Shown piece after piece: positions 27,171-38,296 of a stretch of 64,000 nt of DNA. Position 1 is the stretch's first letter. Each line of letters opens with the position of its first letter. A program made the translations under genes and the position numbers. The notes beneath the pieces were generated by a model, which was not told the DNA's origin, did not search any database, and worked only from the letters and a program-made list of their open reading frames with translations. Source of the DNA: Flavobacterium sp. N2270 (GTDB taxonomy: Bacteria > Bacteroidota > Bacteroidia > Flavobacteriales > Flavobacteriaceae); NCBI RefSeq assembly GCF_025947225.1, contig NZ_CP110005.1, positions 1,922,001 to 1,986,000 on the forward strand, given 5' to 3'.

Positions 27171-27806
27171 TTAGTGAGAAGCTAAATAAGCAGCAGTACT
27201 ATTTCTGTCAGCACTCATTGCATCTTTTCCTTCTTCCCAGTTTGCTGGACAAACTTCACCTTTGGTTTGAACGTGTGTATAAGCATCTATTAAACGTAAA
27301 TATTCGTTTACATTTCTACCTAATGGCATATCGTTTACACTTTCGTGGAAAATTTTTCCTTCTTCATCAATTAAATAAGTAGCTCTAAAAGTTACATTTG
27401 AACCTTCTAAAATTTCATCGTTTAATTCTTCATCAAAAACCCATTCAGCTTCTAAAATATCTAAGTTAGCAGCTAAGTTACGAGTTGTATCAGCAATTAA
27501 AGGATATGTTACACCTTCAATACCACCATTATCTTTTGCAGTATTTAACCAAGCAAAGTGAACTTCGTTTGTGTCACAAGAAGCACCTATTACCATAGTA
27601 TTTCTTTTTTCAAATTCACCTAAAGCAGCTTGAAAAGCATGTAATTCTGTTGGACAAACAAAAGTAAAATCTTTTGGATACCAAAATAAAACAACTTTCT
27701 TTTTGTTATTTACTGCTTCTTCTAATACGTTAATTCTTAAATTATCTCCCATTGAAGAGATTGCGTCAACTGTAATGTTTGGGAATTTTTTTCCTACTAA
27801 TGCCAT
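27171..27806 (-). CDS. 2-Cys peroxiredoxin (AhpC/Prx1 type)
   Basis: Cytoplasmic thiol peroxidase reducing hydrogen peroxide and organic hydroperoxides. The 211-residue protein has the peroxidatic Cys51 in DFTFVCPTE and the resolving Cys186 in GEVCPANW, as in typical 2-Cys AhpC. An inserted segment of acidic residues (EEWVFDEELNDEILEG-like, around 115-130) is longer than in E. coli AhpC. A minus-strand TAATTTTG at 27843-27850 is a good -7 box about 37 bp before the start, though the -33 element is poor. No ahpF is present; the thioredoxin gene downstream is the likely reductant. Confidence 0.92.
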   Translation of the reverse strand: MALVGKKFPNITVDAISSMGDNLRINVLEEAVNNKKKVVLFWYPKDFTFVCPTELHAFQAALGEFEKRNTMVIGASCDTNEVHFAWLNTAKDNGGIEGVTYPLIADTTRNLAANLDILEAEWVFDEELNDEILEGSNVTFRATYLIDEEGKIFHESVNDMPLGRNVNEYLRLIDAYTHVQTKGEVCPANWEEGKDAMSADRNSTAAYLASH

Positions 27807-27987
27807 TGTGTTTATTTTTTATTAATTATTAAAGTTCTACTACAAAATTACAAAATCAAGTATTAATAAAAAGATACTGTTATGTTTTCTTTTTATTAAG
27901 ATATAGATAATAGTTATGATAAAATTTCTTGTTAAAAGAATATAATGTAGTGTTGTATTTTATACATTTATATTAGTGCTAAAACGA

Positions 27988-28012
27988 CAAAACCACCAAA
28001 AAGGTGGTTTTG
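27988..28012 (-). terminator. Terminator of katG
   Basis: A 10-bp stem CAAAACCACC/GGTGGTTTTG around an A5 loop (T5 in the RNA-sense strand of katG), followed on the minus strand by TCGTTTT. It is 24 bp downstream of the katG stop. Confidence 0.7.
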
Positions 28013-28035
28013 TATATAAAAAAATATTTGTTTTA

Positions 28036-30225
<2,190 letters not shown>

Positions 30226-30341
30226 TTATGTATTTTGTTGATTATCAATTTATTGTTATACAAAAATACAATAAAAAAAACCACTACTTAATTTAAGTAA
30301 TGGTTAATTTTTATCTTGAAATAGATAATATCTATTATTTT

Positions 30342-31799
30342 TTAATTTTCAATACCTGAAACTAATTGTTTTATTTTAATATTAAATGCAGCAAAAATTA
30401 ATGTCATAACTGGACTTAATAAATTAAAGAATGCATATGGAAGGTAGTCAAAAGTGTCTACACCTAATGTTCCTGATTGGTAGGCACCACAAGTATTCCA
30501 TGGAATTAATACTGATGTTACAGTTCCTGAGTCTTCTAAAGTTCTACTTAAATTTTCAGGGGCAAGTCCTTTATCTTTATATGCTTTAGCAAACATTTTT
30601 CCAGGAACTACAATTGCTAAATATTGATCAGAAGCAGTAATATTTAAGGCTAGACAGCTACCTACTGTTGCTGCAAATAAACCAAATACTGATTTCGCCA
30701 TTTTTAATAAAGTTTGACTAATCCTTGCCAATGCGCCAATTGCATCCATAATTCCTCCAAAAACCATTGCACAAAGAATTAACCAAATTGTACCCAGCAT
30801 TTTTTGCATTCCTCCAGATTTGAATAATTCTTTTAGAGTTTCATTTTCAGTTGGTATTACTGAATCTATTGTAATGGCATTTAAAACTCCTTTGTATGCA
30901 TTTGCAAAATTTAAACTTTTACCACCTGATAGCATTAGTACAATTTCAGGTTGAAAAATAATTGCAAAAATACCAGCTAATAAAGTTCCTATCAGTAAAG
31001 CAACTAAAGGTTCTGTTTTTTTAACAATCATTCCTATAACTATTATAGGTACTAAAAATAACCAAGGTGTTATATTGAATGATTTTTCAATATCTATAAG
31101 TAAGCTCGAAGAATCTGCTATACCTTTAGTTTCAACAGTTAAACCTAAAATGATAAATAATATAAATGAAATAATAAAAGTAGGAGTTGTTGTTAGAGCC
31201 ATATATTTGATATGAGTAAACAAATCAGTACCAGCCATTGCGGGGGCTAAATTTGTTGTGTCAGACATAGGTGATAATTTATCTCCAAAATAAGCTCCTG
31301 ATATTACAGCACCAGCTACCATACCAAGAGGAAATCCTAGGGCTCCTCCAATTCCAATTAATGCAATACCAACAGTTGCTGAAGTAGTCCAAGAACTACC
31401 TGTTGCAATTGAAATTACTGCACAAATAATTAAAGTTGCTGGTAAGAATACTGCAGGACTCAAAATTTGTAAACCGTAATAAATCATAGAAGGAATTATA
31501 CCACTAATTAACCAGGTACCAGCAAGTGCACCTACCATTAGTAGTATTAAAATTGCACCAGTTGTAGACTTAATGTTTTCTGCGACTTCATCCATCATTT
31601 TCTGAAAAGAAACTTTGTTAAAAAAGCCAATAATTGCAGCAACAGCAGCGCCAAGTAATAAAATGAACTGGTTACTTCCGCCCAGCGCACTGTCGCCAAA
31701 GATGTAAACATTGTAGCCTAACATTGTTATTAACGCGAAAACAGGAATTAATGCTTCCCAAATATTTAACTCTTTATTTGAATTTATTTTAGTATCCAT
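30342..31799 (-). CDS. nhaC: Na+/H+ antiporter, NhaC family
   Basis: Inner-membrane antiporter of 485 residues with about eleven to twelve helices. Family blocks seen are the IATGSSWTTSATVGIALIGIG stretch near 130-150, GAYFGDKLSPMSDTTNLAPA near 170, and SGTVTSVLIPWNTCGAYQSGTLGV near the end. It should exchange internal sodium for protons, in some members coupled to malate or lactate. It stands alone on the minus strand. Confidence 0.9.
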   Translation of the reverse strand: MDTKINSNKELNIWEALIPVFALITMLGYNVYIFGDSALGGSNQFILLLGAAVAAIIGFFNKVSFQKMMDEVAENIKSTTGAILILLMVGALAGTWLISGIIPSMIYYGLQILSPAVFLPATLIICAVISIATGSSWTTSATVGIALIGIGGALGFPLGMVAGAVISGAYFGDKLSPMSDTTNLAPAMAGTDLFTHIKYMALTTTPTFIISFILFIILGLTVETKGIADSSSLLIDIEKSFNITPWLFLVPIIVIGMIVKKTEPLVALLIGTLLAGIFAIIFQPEIVLMLSGGKSLNFANAYKGVLNAITIDSVIPTENETLKELFKSGGMQKMLGTIWLILCAMVFGGIMDAIGALARISQTLLKMAKSVFGLFAATVGSCLALNITASDQYLAIVVPGKMFAKAYKDKGLAPENLSRTLEDSGTVTSVLIPWNTCGAYQSGTLGVDTFDYLPYAFFNLLSPVMTLIFAAFNIKIKQLVSGIEN

Positions 31800-31825
31800 T
31801 TATTTTTTTTTTGAAGATGCAATAT

Positions 31826-31861
31826 AGAAAAAAAAATCCGCTTAAGAATTTCTTAAACGGA
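31826..31861 (-). terminator. Terminator of the trans-sulfuration enzyme gene
   Basis: Read on the minus strand, a 12-bp stem TCCGTTTAAGAA/TTCTTAAGCGGA with one mismatch is followed by a run of nine T. Confidence 0.8.
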
Positions 31862-31881
31862 CTTTATAACTATACTATTTA

Positions 31882-33084
31882 TTAAAGAATATTTAATTCT
31901 TTCATGCATTGATTCATCATTTGATAGGTTCTTTCAATATCATTATCTAAACCAATTGAAAAACGAATTAAACCATCTGTTAATCCCATTTCGGCTTGTT
32001 CTTCCATTGGAATTTCAGATGACGTAGATGATCCTGGCGCACTAAACAATGTTTTATAAAAACCTAAGCTTACTGCTAAGTATCCTAAATTACGTTCTTG
32101 CATTAATTCCATTAATGCATTTGCTTTGTCTAACGAACCTACATCAATTGTCATCATTCCTCCAAAACCATACTCTGGATTAATCATGTTTTTATATAAT
32201 TGATGACTTGGATGACTTTTTAAACCAGGATAAACTGTTTTAAGGCCATCTTTTTCAAATTTTTCAGCTAAATAAGCTGCATTATTACTGTGTTGTTTGA
32301 TACGTAAATGTAACGTTCTTAAATTTTTCATTACTGAAGCTGAACGCATACTGTCCATAGTTGGCCCTAATAACATACTTGCCCCTGAATTTACATTTTT
32401 TAAATCGTTAATAAATTCTTGAGAAGCACAAACTACACCTCCAACAGTATCACTACTTCCGTTAATGTATTTTGTAAGGGAATGAATTACGATATCTGCA
32501 CCTAATTTAATTGGAGAAACTGATAATGGAGAGAATGTATTGTCAACTACTAATTTAAGATTGTGTTTTTTTGCAATTTTAGAAAGGTTAGAGATATCAG
32601 CAACTTCTAGAAGAGGATTACTTACAGTTTCACAATATAAAACTTTAGTGTTAGGAGTAATAGCAGCTTCAACAATATCTAACTTTGTAATATCAACAAA
32701 AGTAGTTTTAACTCCCATTCTAGGTGCAAAATTCTTCAAGAAAGCATAAGTTCCTCCATAAATAGTTCTACTAGAAACAATATGATCACCATTTCCACAT
32801 AATTGTAATAGAGTAGGAGTAATAGCTCCCATTCCTGAAGCGGCAACATTTGCAGATTCTGTTCCTTCCATTGCAGCAAGTGCTTTATCTAAATATAAAT
32901 TACTTGGTGAAGAATGACGTGAATATAAATAACAACCTTCTGCATTACCTTCAAATGTGTCAAACATTGTTTTTGCAGAAAGAAATGTGTAAGTTGAAGA
33001 ATCTGAAATAGAAGGGTTAACTCCCCCAAATTCACCAAAGTATTGTAAATCTTGGATATTGTCAGCTGGATTGAATTTACTCAT
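31882..33084 (-). CDS. PLP-dependent trans-sulfuration enzyme, methionine gamma-lyase-like
   Basis: A 400-residue Cys/Met-metabolism enzyme. YSRHSSPSNLYLDKALAAMEGTE near 60 forms the phosphate-binding and active-site edge; VDNTFSPLSVSP and SLTKYINGSSDTVGG, with the PLP lysine, are clear. Members include cystathionine gamma-synthase, cystathionine lyase, homocysteine-forming sulfhydrylases and methionine gamma-lyase; the sequence alone does not decide. A divergent Lrp/AsnC regulator 168 bp away, common beside methionine gamma-lyase, favours catabolism of methionine. A minus-strand promoter candidate has TTG at 33146-33148 and GATATTTG at 33118-33125. Confidence 0.8.
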   Translation of the reverse strand: MSKFNPADNIQDLQYFGEFGGVNPSISDSSTYTFLSAKTMFDTFEGNAEGCYLYSRHSSPSNLYLDKALAAMEGTESANVAASGMGAITPTLLQLCGNGDHIVSSRTIYGGTYAFLKNFAPRMGVKTTFVDITKLDIVEAAITPNTKVLYCETVSNPLLEVADISNLSKIAKKHNLKLVVDNTFSPLSVSPIKLGADIVIHSLTKYINGSSDTVGGVVCASQEFINDLKNVNSGASMLLGPTMDSMRSASVMKNLRTLHLRIKQHSNNAAYLAEKFEKDGLKTVYPGLKSHPSHQLYKNMINPEYGFGGMMTIDVGSLDKANALMELMQERNLGYLAVSLGFYKTLFSAPGSSTSSEIPMEEQAEMGLTDGLIRFSIGLDNDIERTYQMMNQCMKELNIL

Positions 33085-33252
33085 AATAAGTTGTATTATT
33101 TAATGTTTAAATTACATCAAATATCAATAAATTTAAATTAAGTTTCAATCTTATTTGTGTATTATAGTTTTTAAAACTAAATTAAATTATAAAAATAGTT
33201 TTTTTGTCTGTGTAATTTGTTAAATTTGATCTTCAATAAAAAAATTTGCAAG

Positions 33253-33714
33253 ATGAAATTAGATGCAATTGATAAGAAACTTTTGGAAATGCTTCAAAAG
33301 GATACTAAAAAAACCACAAAAGAACTTTCTGATAAGTTAAATCTTTCTGTTACAGCAGTATATGAAAGGGTGAAAAAATTAGAACGAGAAGGTGTTATTA
33401 AAAATTACATTGCTTTATTGGATAGGTCAAAGGTAAGTAAAAACTTTGTTGTTTTTTGTCATGTTAAGCTTTCGCAACACAATATTGACTTAATCAAGCA
33501 TTTTGAAAAGCAAATAATGAAGTTAGATGAAGTTTTAGAATGTTTTCATGTTAGTGGTGATTATGACTATATTTTAAAAATCTTTGTAGAAGACATGGAA
33601 GCTTACAGAGAATTTATGGTGACTAAATTAACAACTATTAAAGACATAGGCAGTACACACAGTACTTTTATGATAGGTGAAGTGAAAAATACAACAGCAT
33701 TTAAATTAAGTTAG
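33253..33714 (+). CDS. Lrp/AsnC-family transcriptional regulator
   Basis: A 153-residue regulator with an N-terminal helix-turn-helix (LDAIDKKLLEMLQKDTKKT then LNLSVTAVYERVKKLE) and a C-terminal RAM ligand-binding domain ending in STFMIGEVKNTTAFKLS. The ATG at 33253 is preferred to an upstream TTG at 33217 that would lie beside a promoter-like TAAATTTG (33221-33228). It is divergent from the trans-sulfuration enzyme gene and probably controls it in response to an amino acid, perhaps methionine. Confidence 0.88.
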   Translation: MKLDAIDKKLLEMLQKDTKKTTKELSDKLNLSVTAVYERVKKLEREGVIKNYIALLDRSKVSKNFVVFCHVKLSQHNIDLIKHFEKQIMKLDEVLECFHVSGDYDYILKIFVEDMEAYREFMVTKLTTIKDIGSTHSTFMIGEVKNTTAFKLS

Positions 33715-33804
33715 TACAAATTGTTTTTTTACAAATATTACTAATTCGTTTAAACAAAAATCATTATTTTTGCAACTGCAAAATAAACACACAAAATATA
33801 TATT

Positions 33805-35208
33805 ATGAGTCAATTTGATGTTACTATTATAGGTTCTGGTCCTGGTGGATATGTTTCAGCTATTCGTTGTGCACAATTAGGATTAAAAACTGCCATTATT
33901 GAAAAATATTCCACTTTAGGTGGAACATGTCTAAATGTTGGATGTATTCCTTCAAAAGCTATGTTAGCTTCTTCTCATCATTATGATGAAATGAAACATT
34001 TTGCAGATCACGGAATTGAAGTTTCTGGTGATGTAAAAGTGAATCTTCAAAAAATGATTGATAGAAAACAAACTGTTGTTGATCAAACTTCTGGTGGTGT
34101 TAAATATTTAATGGATAAAAATAAAATTACTGTTTTTGAAGGTGTTGGTTCATTTGAAAGCACTACTTCTGTTAAAGTAACAAAAAAGGATGGTTCATCT
34201 GAAATTATTGAATCTAAAAACATCATTATAGCTACAGGTTCAAAACCTTCTAATTTACCTTTTATAACTTTAGATAAAGAAAGAGTAATTACCTCTACTG
34301 AAGCATTAAAATTACCAGAAATCCCTAAGCATTTAGTAATTATTGGTGGCGGAGTTATTGGTATTGAACTTGGACAAGTTTATTTACGTTTAGGAGCACA
34401 AGTTTCTGTAGTAGAATATATGGATAGAATTATTCCAGGAATGGATAGTTCATTATCTAAAGAATTAACAAAAGTATTGAAGAAACAAGGAATGAAATTC
34501 TATGTTTCTCATAAAGTACAATCTGTAGAAAGAAAAGGAAACACAGTAACTGTTCAGGCAGAAGATAAAAAAGGTGAGTTAGTTACTTTAGAAGGTGATT
34601 ATGCTTTAGTTTCTGTTGGTCGTCGTCCTTATACTGCAGGATTAAATGCTGATAAAGCTGGAGTTAAAATTACTGATAGAGGAATGGTTGAAGTTAACGA
34701 TCATTTACAAACAAATATTCCAAATATTTATGCAATTGGAGATGTTGTTCGTGGAGCGATGTTAGCACACAAAGCGGAGGAAGAAGGAGCAATGGTTGCT
34801 GAAATTATAGCTGGACAAAAACCTCATATCGATTATAATTTAATTCCAGGTGTTGTGTATACTTGGCCAGAAGTTGCTGCAGTAGGGCAAACAGAAGAGC
34901 AATTAAAAGAATCGGGTGTTGCATATAAAGCAGGAAGTTTCCCTTTCAAAGCTTTAGGTAGAGCAAGAGCAGGTGGAGATATTGATGGTTTTGTAAAAAT
35001 ATTAGCAGATGCTAAGACTGATGAAGTTTTAGGAGTGCATATGATTGGTGCTCGTTGTGCCGATTTAATTGCAGAAGCTGTCGTAGCAATGGAATTTAGA
35101 GCTAGCGCTGAAGATATTTCAAGAATGTCACACGCACACCCTACGTTTGCAGAAGCAATTAAAGAAGCGGCTTTAGCAGCAACCGATAATAGAGCTTTAC
35201 ACGTATAA
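33805..35208 (+). CDS. lpdA: Dihydrolipoyl dehydrogenase
   Basis: FAD flavoprotein (E3) that reoxidises lipoamide in the pyruvate and 2-oxoglutarate dehydrogenase complexes and passes electrons to NAD. The 467-residue protein has the FAD-binding GSGPGGYVSA, redox pair Cys42 and Cys47 in GGTCLNVGC, NAD-binding GGGVIGIELG, YAIGDVVRGAMLAHKAEEEG, and the C-terminal HAHPTFAEAIKEAAL with the catalytic His-Glu. A -7-like TATTTTTG is at 33765-33772. E1 and E2 genes are not adjacent, as is common for lpd in this group. Confidence 0.95.
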   Translation: MSQFDVTIIGSGPGGYVSAIRCAQLGLKTAIIEKYSTLGGTCLNVGCIPSKAMLASSHHYDEMKHFADHGIEVSGDVKVNLQKMIDRKQTVVDQTSGGVKYLMDKNKITVFEGVGSFESTTSVKVTKKDGSSEIIESKNIIIATGSKPSNLPFITLDKERVITSTEALKLPEIPKHLVIIGGGVIGIELGQVYLRLGAQVSVVEYMDRIIPGMDSSLSKELTKVLKKQGMKFYVSHKVQSVERKGNTVTVQAEDKKGELVTLEGDYALVSVGRRPYTAGLNADKAGVKITDRGMVEVNDHLQTNIPNIYAIGDVVRGAMLAHKAEEEGAMVAEIIAGQKPHIDYNLIPGVVYTWPEVAAVGQTEEQLKESGVAYKAGSFPFKALGRARAGGDIDGFVKILADAKTDEVLGVHMIGARCADLIAEAVVAMEFRASAEDISRMSHAHPTFAEAIKEAALAATDNRALHV

Positions 35209-35226
35209 AAACTTGATAAATAGTAT

Positions 35227-35257
35227 AAAAAAAATCTCACTTAGGTGGGATTTTTTA
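35227..35257 (+). terminator. Rho-independent terminator after lpdA
   Basis: Stem AATCTCAC/GTGGGATT with one T-G pair, TTAG loop, A-run before and T-run after. Confidence 0.8.
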
Positions 35258-35463
35258 TTTTTATTTAATTCTAGTTATTTTTTTAAATTTTCTATGTAGT
35301 ACATAAAAAAATAACATTTAAATTTAACTTTATGATTATATTTTATTATTAATTTCACTTTTTTGTTTTTTAAAAAGCTATTAACTAAAGTTAAAAAAAG
35401 CATAAAAACAACACACTATACATTTTTTCTGTAATAGTTCTTAATTTTGCAAAAAAAAGAAAA

Positions 35464-36942
35464 ATGTATTTAAAAAAGAAAAATATATTTACGGTTATTG
35501 TAGCTTTTAGTTTTGCTTCATTGTACTCACAAGTTGGTATTGGTACAACAAGCCCTGATGCTTCTTCAATACTAGATATAAAAAGCGCAAATGCTGGTTT
35601 ATTAATACCAAGAGTTAGTCTAAGATCAACTACTGATGTTATTACAATTGCAAATCCAGCGACGAGTTTATTAGTTTATAATACCTCAAGTGTTTCAGAT
35701 GTAACTCCTGGTTTTTATTATTGGGATACATATTGGAAAGCATTTAAAGAAAATGCTCCTTCGTTTGATTCATCAAATAGCTGGAATTTAACTGGAAATA
35801 CATTATCTACGGGAAATGAATATTTAGGTACAAATAATTTTAATTCTTTAGTATTTAAAGTTAATAATATTCAAGTTGGCAAATTTCATCCAAATGGAGG
35901 AATTTCATTAGGACAAGGTGCAGTTGCAAATGATAATAGTTCAATTGCAATAGGTCGTAATGCTTCTGCATTAACAAGTAATGAGGCTATTGCACTAGGT
36001 TATTCAGCTAACTCTTCTGGTTATCAATCGGTTGCATTAGGTTATAATGCATTAGCAAGTAATAATAGTACTGTTTCTATTGGAAAAGATTCAAAGTCTT
36101 CTGGATATCAATCAATGGCTTTAGGTTTCCAGGCTTCATCAACTAATAATAGTAATGTTTCTATAGGTAATGACGCAAAGTCTTCTGGTTATTTATCATT
36201 TAGTATTGGTACAGGGGCAAATTCTACAAACAATAATGCTCTAGCTGTTGGTAACAATTCAACTGCTACCGGACAACAATCAACTGCTTTAGGAACAGAA
36301 TCAACTGCTTCAGGACAAAATGCAACTGCAATTGGTTATCAAGCAACTGCTACACAATCAAATTCAATTATATTAGGAAATTCTTCAAATAGCAATAATA
36401 AAGTTGGAATTGGAACAAACACTCCAGACGAAAGATTGCATATTGCAGGTTCTATAAAAATTGTAGATGGAACGCAAGGCGTAGGTAAAGTTTTAACTTC
36501 AGATGCTAATGGTAAAGCAAGTTGGGCAGATAGTAATACAACAAAATCTTATGGAGAACTTTATAGAAATTCTAGTACAGCCCTTACATCTGGAGCAATA
36601 GCTTTTAATTCAACAGGGGCAAATTATGAGATGAACAGTATGAGTACACCAAATATTCAAGTTAAAACTACAGGTTTATATAGGGTTTCTTACACAATTT
36701 CAATTAAGAAAACTTCTGGTGGTACTGCTATAAATCCTGAATTCTACTTAACTAATTATGGAACGGAAATTCCTGGAACAAGAACTTATGCAACACTTAC
36801 TAATGGAGATACAAGAACTGTTTCAATGGTAAAATTGGTTAATTTAAATGCATATCAGGCAGTTTCGGTTTACTCTTCACTAGCTGATTCAAATACAAAT
36901 TTATTATCTGGTTGTAATTTAGTTGTAGAGTTCATAAAATAG
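35464..36942 (+). CDS. Surface protein with YadA-head repeats and C1q/TNF-like C-terminus
   Basis: A 492-residue exported protein. The signal peptide ends LYSQ (residue about 22), followed by VGIGTTSPDASSILDI and LLIPRVSL, a start shared by many flavobacterial surface proteins. Residues about 150-305 hold around eleven 14-residue repeats of the form (S/A)xAIGxxAxAxxxx, the left-handed parallel beta-roll of YadA and hemagglutinin heads. VGIGTNTPDERLHIAG gives a second hinge, and the last 130 residues (YRVSYTISI to VVEFIK) look like a C1q/TNF jelly roll. No T9SS sorting domain or YadA anchor is visible, so attachment is unclear. A trimer is expected. Confidence 0.75.
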   Translation: MYLKKKNIFTVIVAFSFASLYSQVGIGTTSPDASSILDIKSANAGLLIPRVSLRSTTDVITIANPATSLLVYNTSSVSDVTPGFYYWDTYWKAFKENAPSFDSSNSWNLTGNTLSTGNEYLGTNNFNSLVFKVNNIQVGKFHPNGGISLGQGAVANDNSSIAIGRNASALTSNEAIALGYSANSSGYQSVALGYNALASNNSTVSIGKDSKSSGYQSMALGFQASSTNNSNVSIGNDAKSSGYLSFSIGTGANSTNNNALAVGNNSTATGQQSTALGTESTASGQNATAIGYQATATQSNSIILGNSSNSNNKVGIGTNTPDERLHIAGSIKIVDGTQGVGKVLTSDANGKASWADSNTTKSYGELYRNSSTALTSGAIAFNSTGANYEMNSMSTPNIQVKTTGLYRVSYTISIKKTSGGTAINPEFYLTNYGTEIPGTRTYATLTNGDTRTVSMVKLVNLNAYQAVSVYSSLADSNTNLLSGCNLVVEFIK

Positions 36943-36986
36943 ATTCTTTTAAATATTGTATTTTTGAATTTCAAAATTATAATTCT

Positions 36987-38279
36987 TTGAGAACATCTAT
37001 AATTAAGCATATTCATACAACAGAAAAATTTAAAAAACAACTTCTCCATTGGTCTAACCAATTTAGAGAAGTTGTTTTTTTAGATTCAAATAATTACAAA
37101 CAAGATTATTCTAACTATGATTTAATTGTTGCTGTAGATGCTTTTACATCTATTAAAACCGATTATATAAATGCTTTTGAAGATTTAAAGCAATATCAAT
37201 CGAATGCAAAAGATTGGCTGTTTGGCTATTTATCATATGATTTAAAAAACGATATAGAAGATTTAAAATCTCAAAATTCTGATAGTTTAGAATTTCCAGA
37301 TTTATATTTTTTTCAGCCCAAAAAACTATTTCTTTTAAAAGGAAACCAATTAGAAATTCAATACTTAAATATGGTTGATGATGAGGTTGATGAAGATTTT
37401 GAAGAGATTACTTCAATAGAATTTTCACCTTTTTCAACTTTGCAAGAAATCAAAATAGAACAACGTATTTCTAAAGAAAACTATATTTCTAAAGTTTCAA
37501 AAATGTTAGAACATATTCATAAAGGTGATATTTATGAAGCTAATTTTTGCATGGAATTTTTTGCAAACAAAACACAAATTAATCCATTAGAAACGTACAT
37601 TAAATTAAATAATATTTCAGAACCACCATTTGCTGTTTATTTTAAAAATGATAAGCAGTATTTGCTATCGGCTTCGCCAGAACGTTATTTGCGCAAAGAA
37701 AGCGCAAAAGTGATTTCTCAACCTATAAAAGGAACTGCAAAAAGAAGTTTAAATGCAATTGAAGATGAAAAACTGAAAGAAGAACTTGGTTTGAATGAAA
37801 AAGAACGTTCAGAAAACATTATGATTGTAGATTTAGTTCGAAATGATTTATCACAAACAGCAACTAAAGGAAGTGTAAAAGTAGAAGAGCTTTGCGGTTT
37901 ATATACTTTTAAGCAGGTTCATCAAATGATTTCTACAGTGGTTTCTGAAGTAGATTTTACAACAGCACCAATTGAAATTTTGCGAAGCACTTTTCCAATG
38001 GGAAGCATGACAGGAGCACCAAAGATTTCGGCAATGAAAATCATCGAAAAACTAGAAGAAACCAAAAGAGGTCTATATAGTGGAGCTGTAGGTTATTTTA
38101 CACCAGAAGGTGATTTCGATTTCAATGTAGTAATTCGTAGTATTTTATATAATGAAAAGAATCAATATTTATCATTTTCTGTTGGAAGTGCTATTACATC
38201 ATTATCAAACCCAGAAATGGAATATGATGAATGTTTGTTGAAAGCTAAAGCGATGTTTGAAGTGCTGCAATCTAAATAA
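36987..38279 (+). CDS. pabB: Aminodeoxychorismate synthase component I (anthranilate synthase-like)
   Basis: Chorismate-using enzyme for p-aminobenzoate, a folate precursor. The 430-residue protein starts at TTG 36987; there is no useful nearby ATG, and RTSIIKHI is the usual start of flavobacterial homologues. Motifs: KGDIYEANFCMEF, PIKGTAKR, RSENIMIVDLVRNDLS, STFPMGSMTGAPKISAM and YSGAVGYFTPEGDFDFNVVIRS, all of the chorismate-binding fold. The PIKGT motif favours PabB over TrpE, as does location outside a trp operon. TATTTTTG at 36959-36966 is a -7 box. tilS follows after 17 bases. Confidence 0.88.
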   Translation: MRTSIIKHIHTTEKFKKQLLHWSNQFREVVFLDSNNYKQDYSNYDLIVAVDAFTSIKTDYINAFEDLKQYQSNAKDWLFGYLSYDLKNDIEDLKSQNSDSLEFPDLYFFQPKKLFLLKGNQLEIQYLNMVDDEVDEDFEEITSIEFSPFSTLQEIKIEQRISKENYISKVSKMLEHIHKGDIYEANFCMEFFANKTQINPLETYIKLNNISEPPFAVYFKNDKQYLLSASPERYLRKESAKVISQPIKGTAKRSLNAIEDEKLKEELGLNEKERSENIMIVDLVRNDLSQTATKGSVKVEELCGLYTFKQVHQMISTVVSEVDFTTAPIEILRSTFPMGSMTGAPKISAMKIIEKLEETKRGLYSGAVGYFTPEGDFDFNVVIRSILYNEKNQYLSFSVGSAITSLSNPEMEYDECLLKAKAMFEVLQSK

Positions 38280-38296
38280 TTATTTTACTTTTGAAA

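Noticed and set aside
27981..28012. Hairpin as an attachment site or repeat element
   Set aside because: It occurs once, sits 24 bp after katG and has the expected T-rich tail on the minus strand, so it is a terminator.
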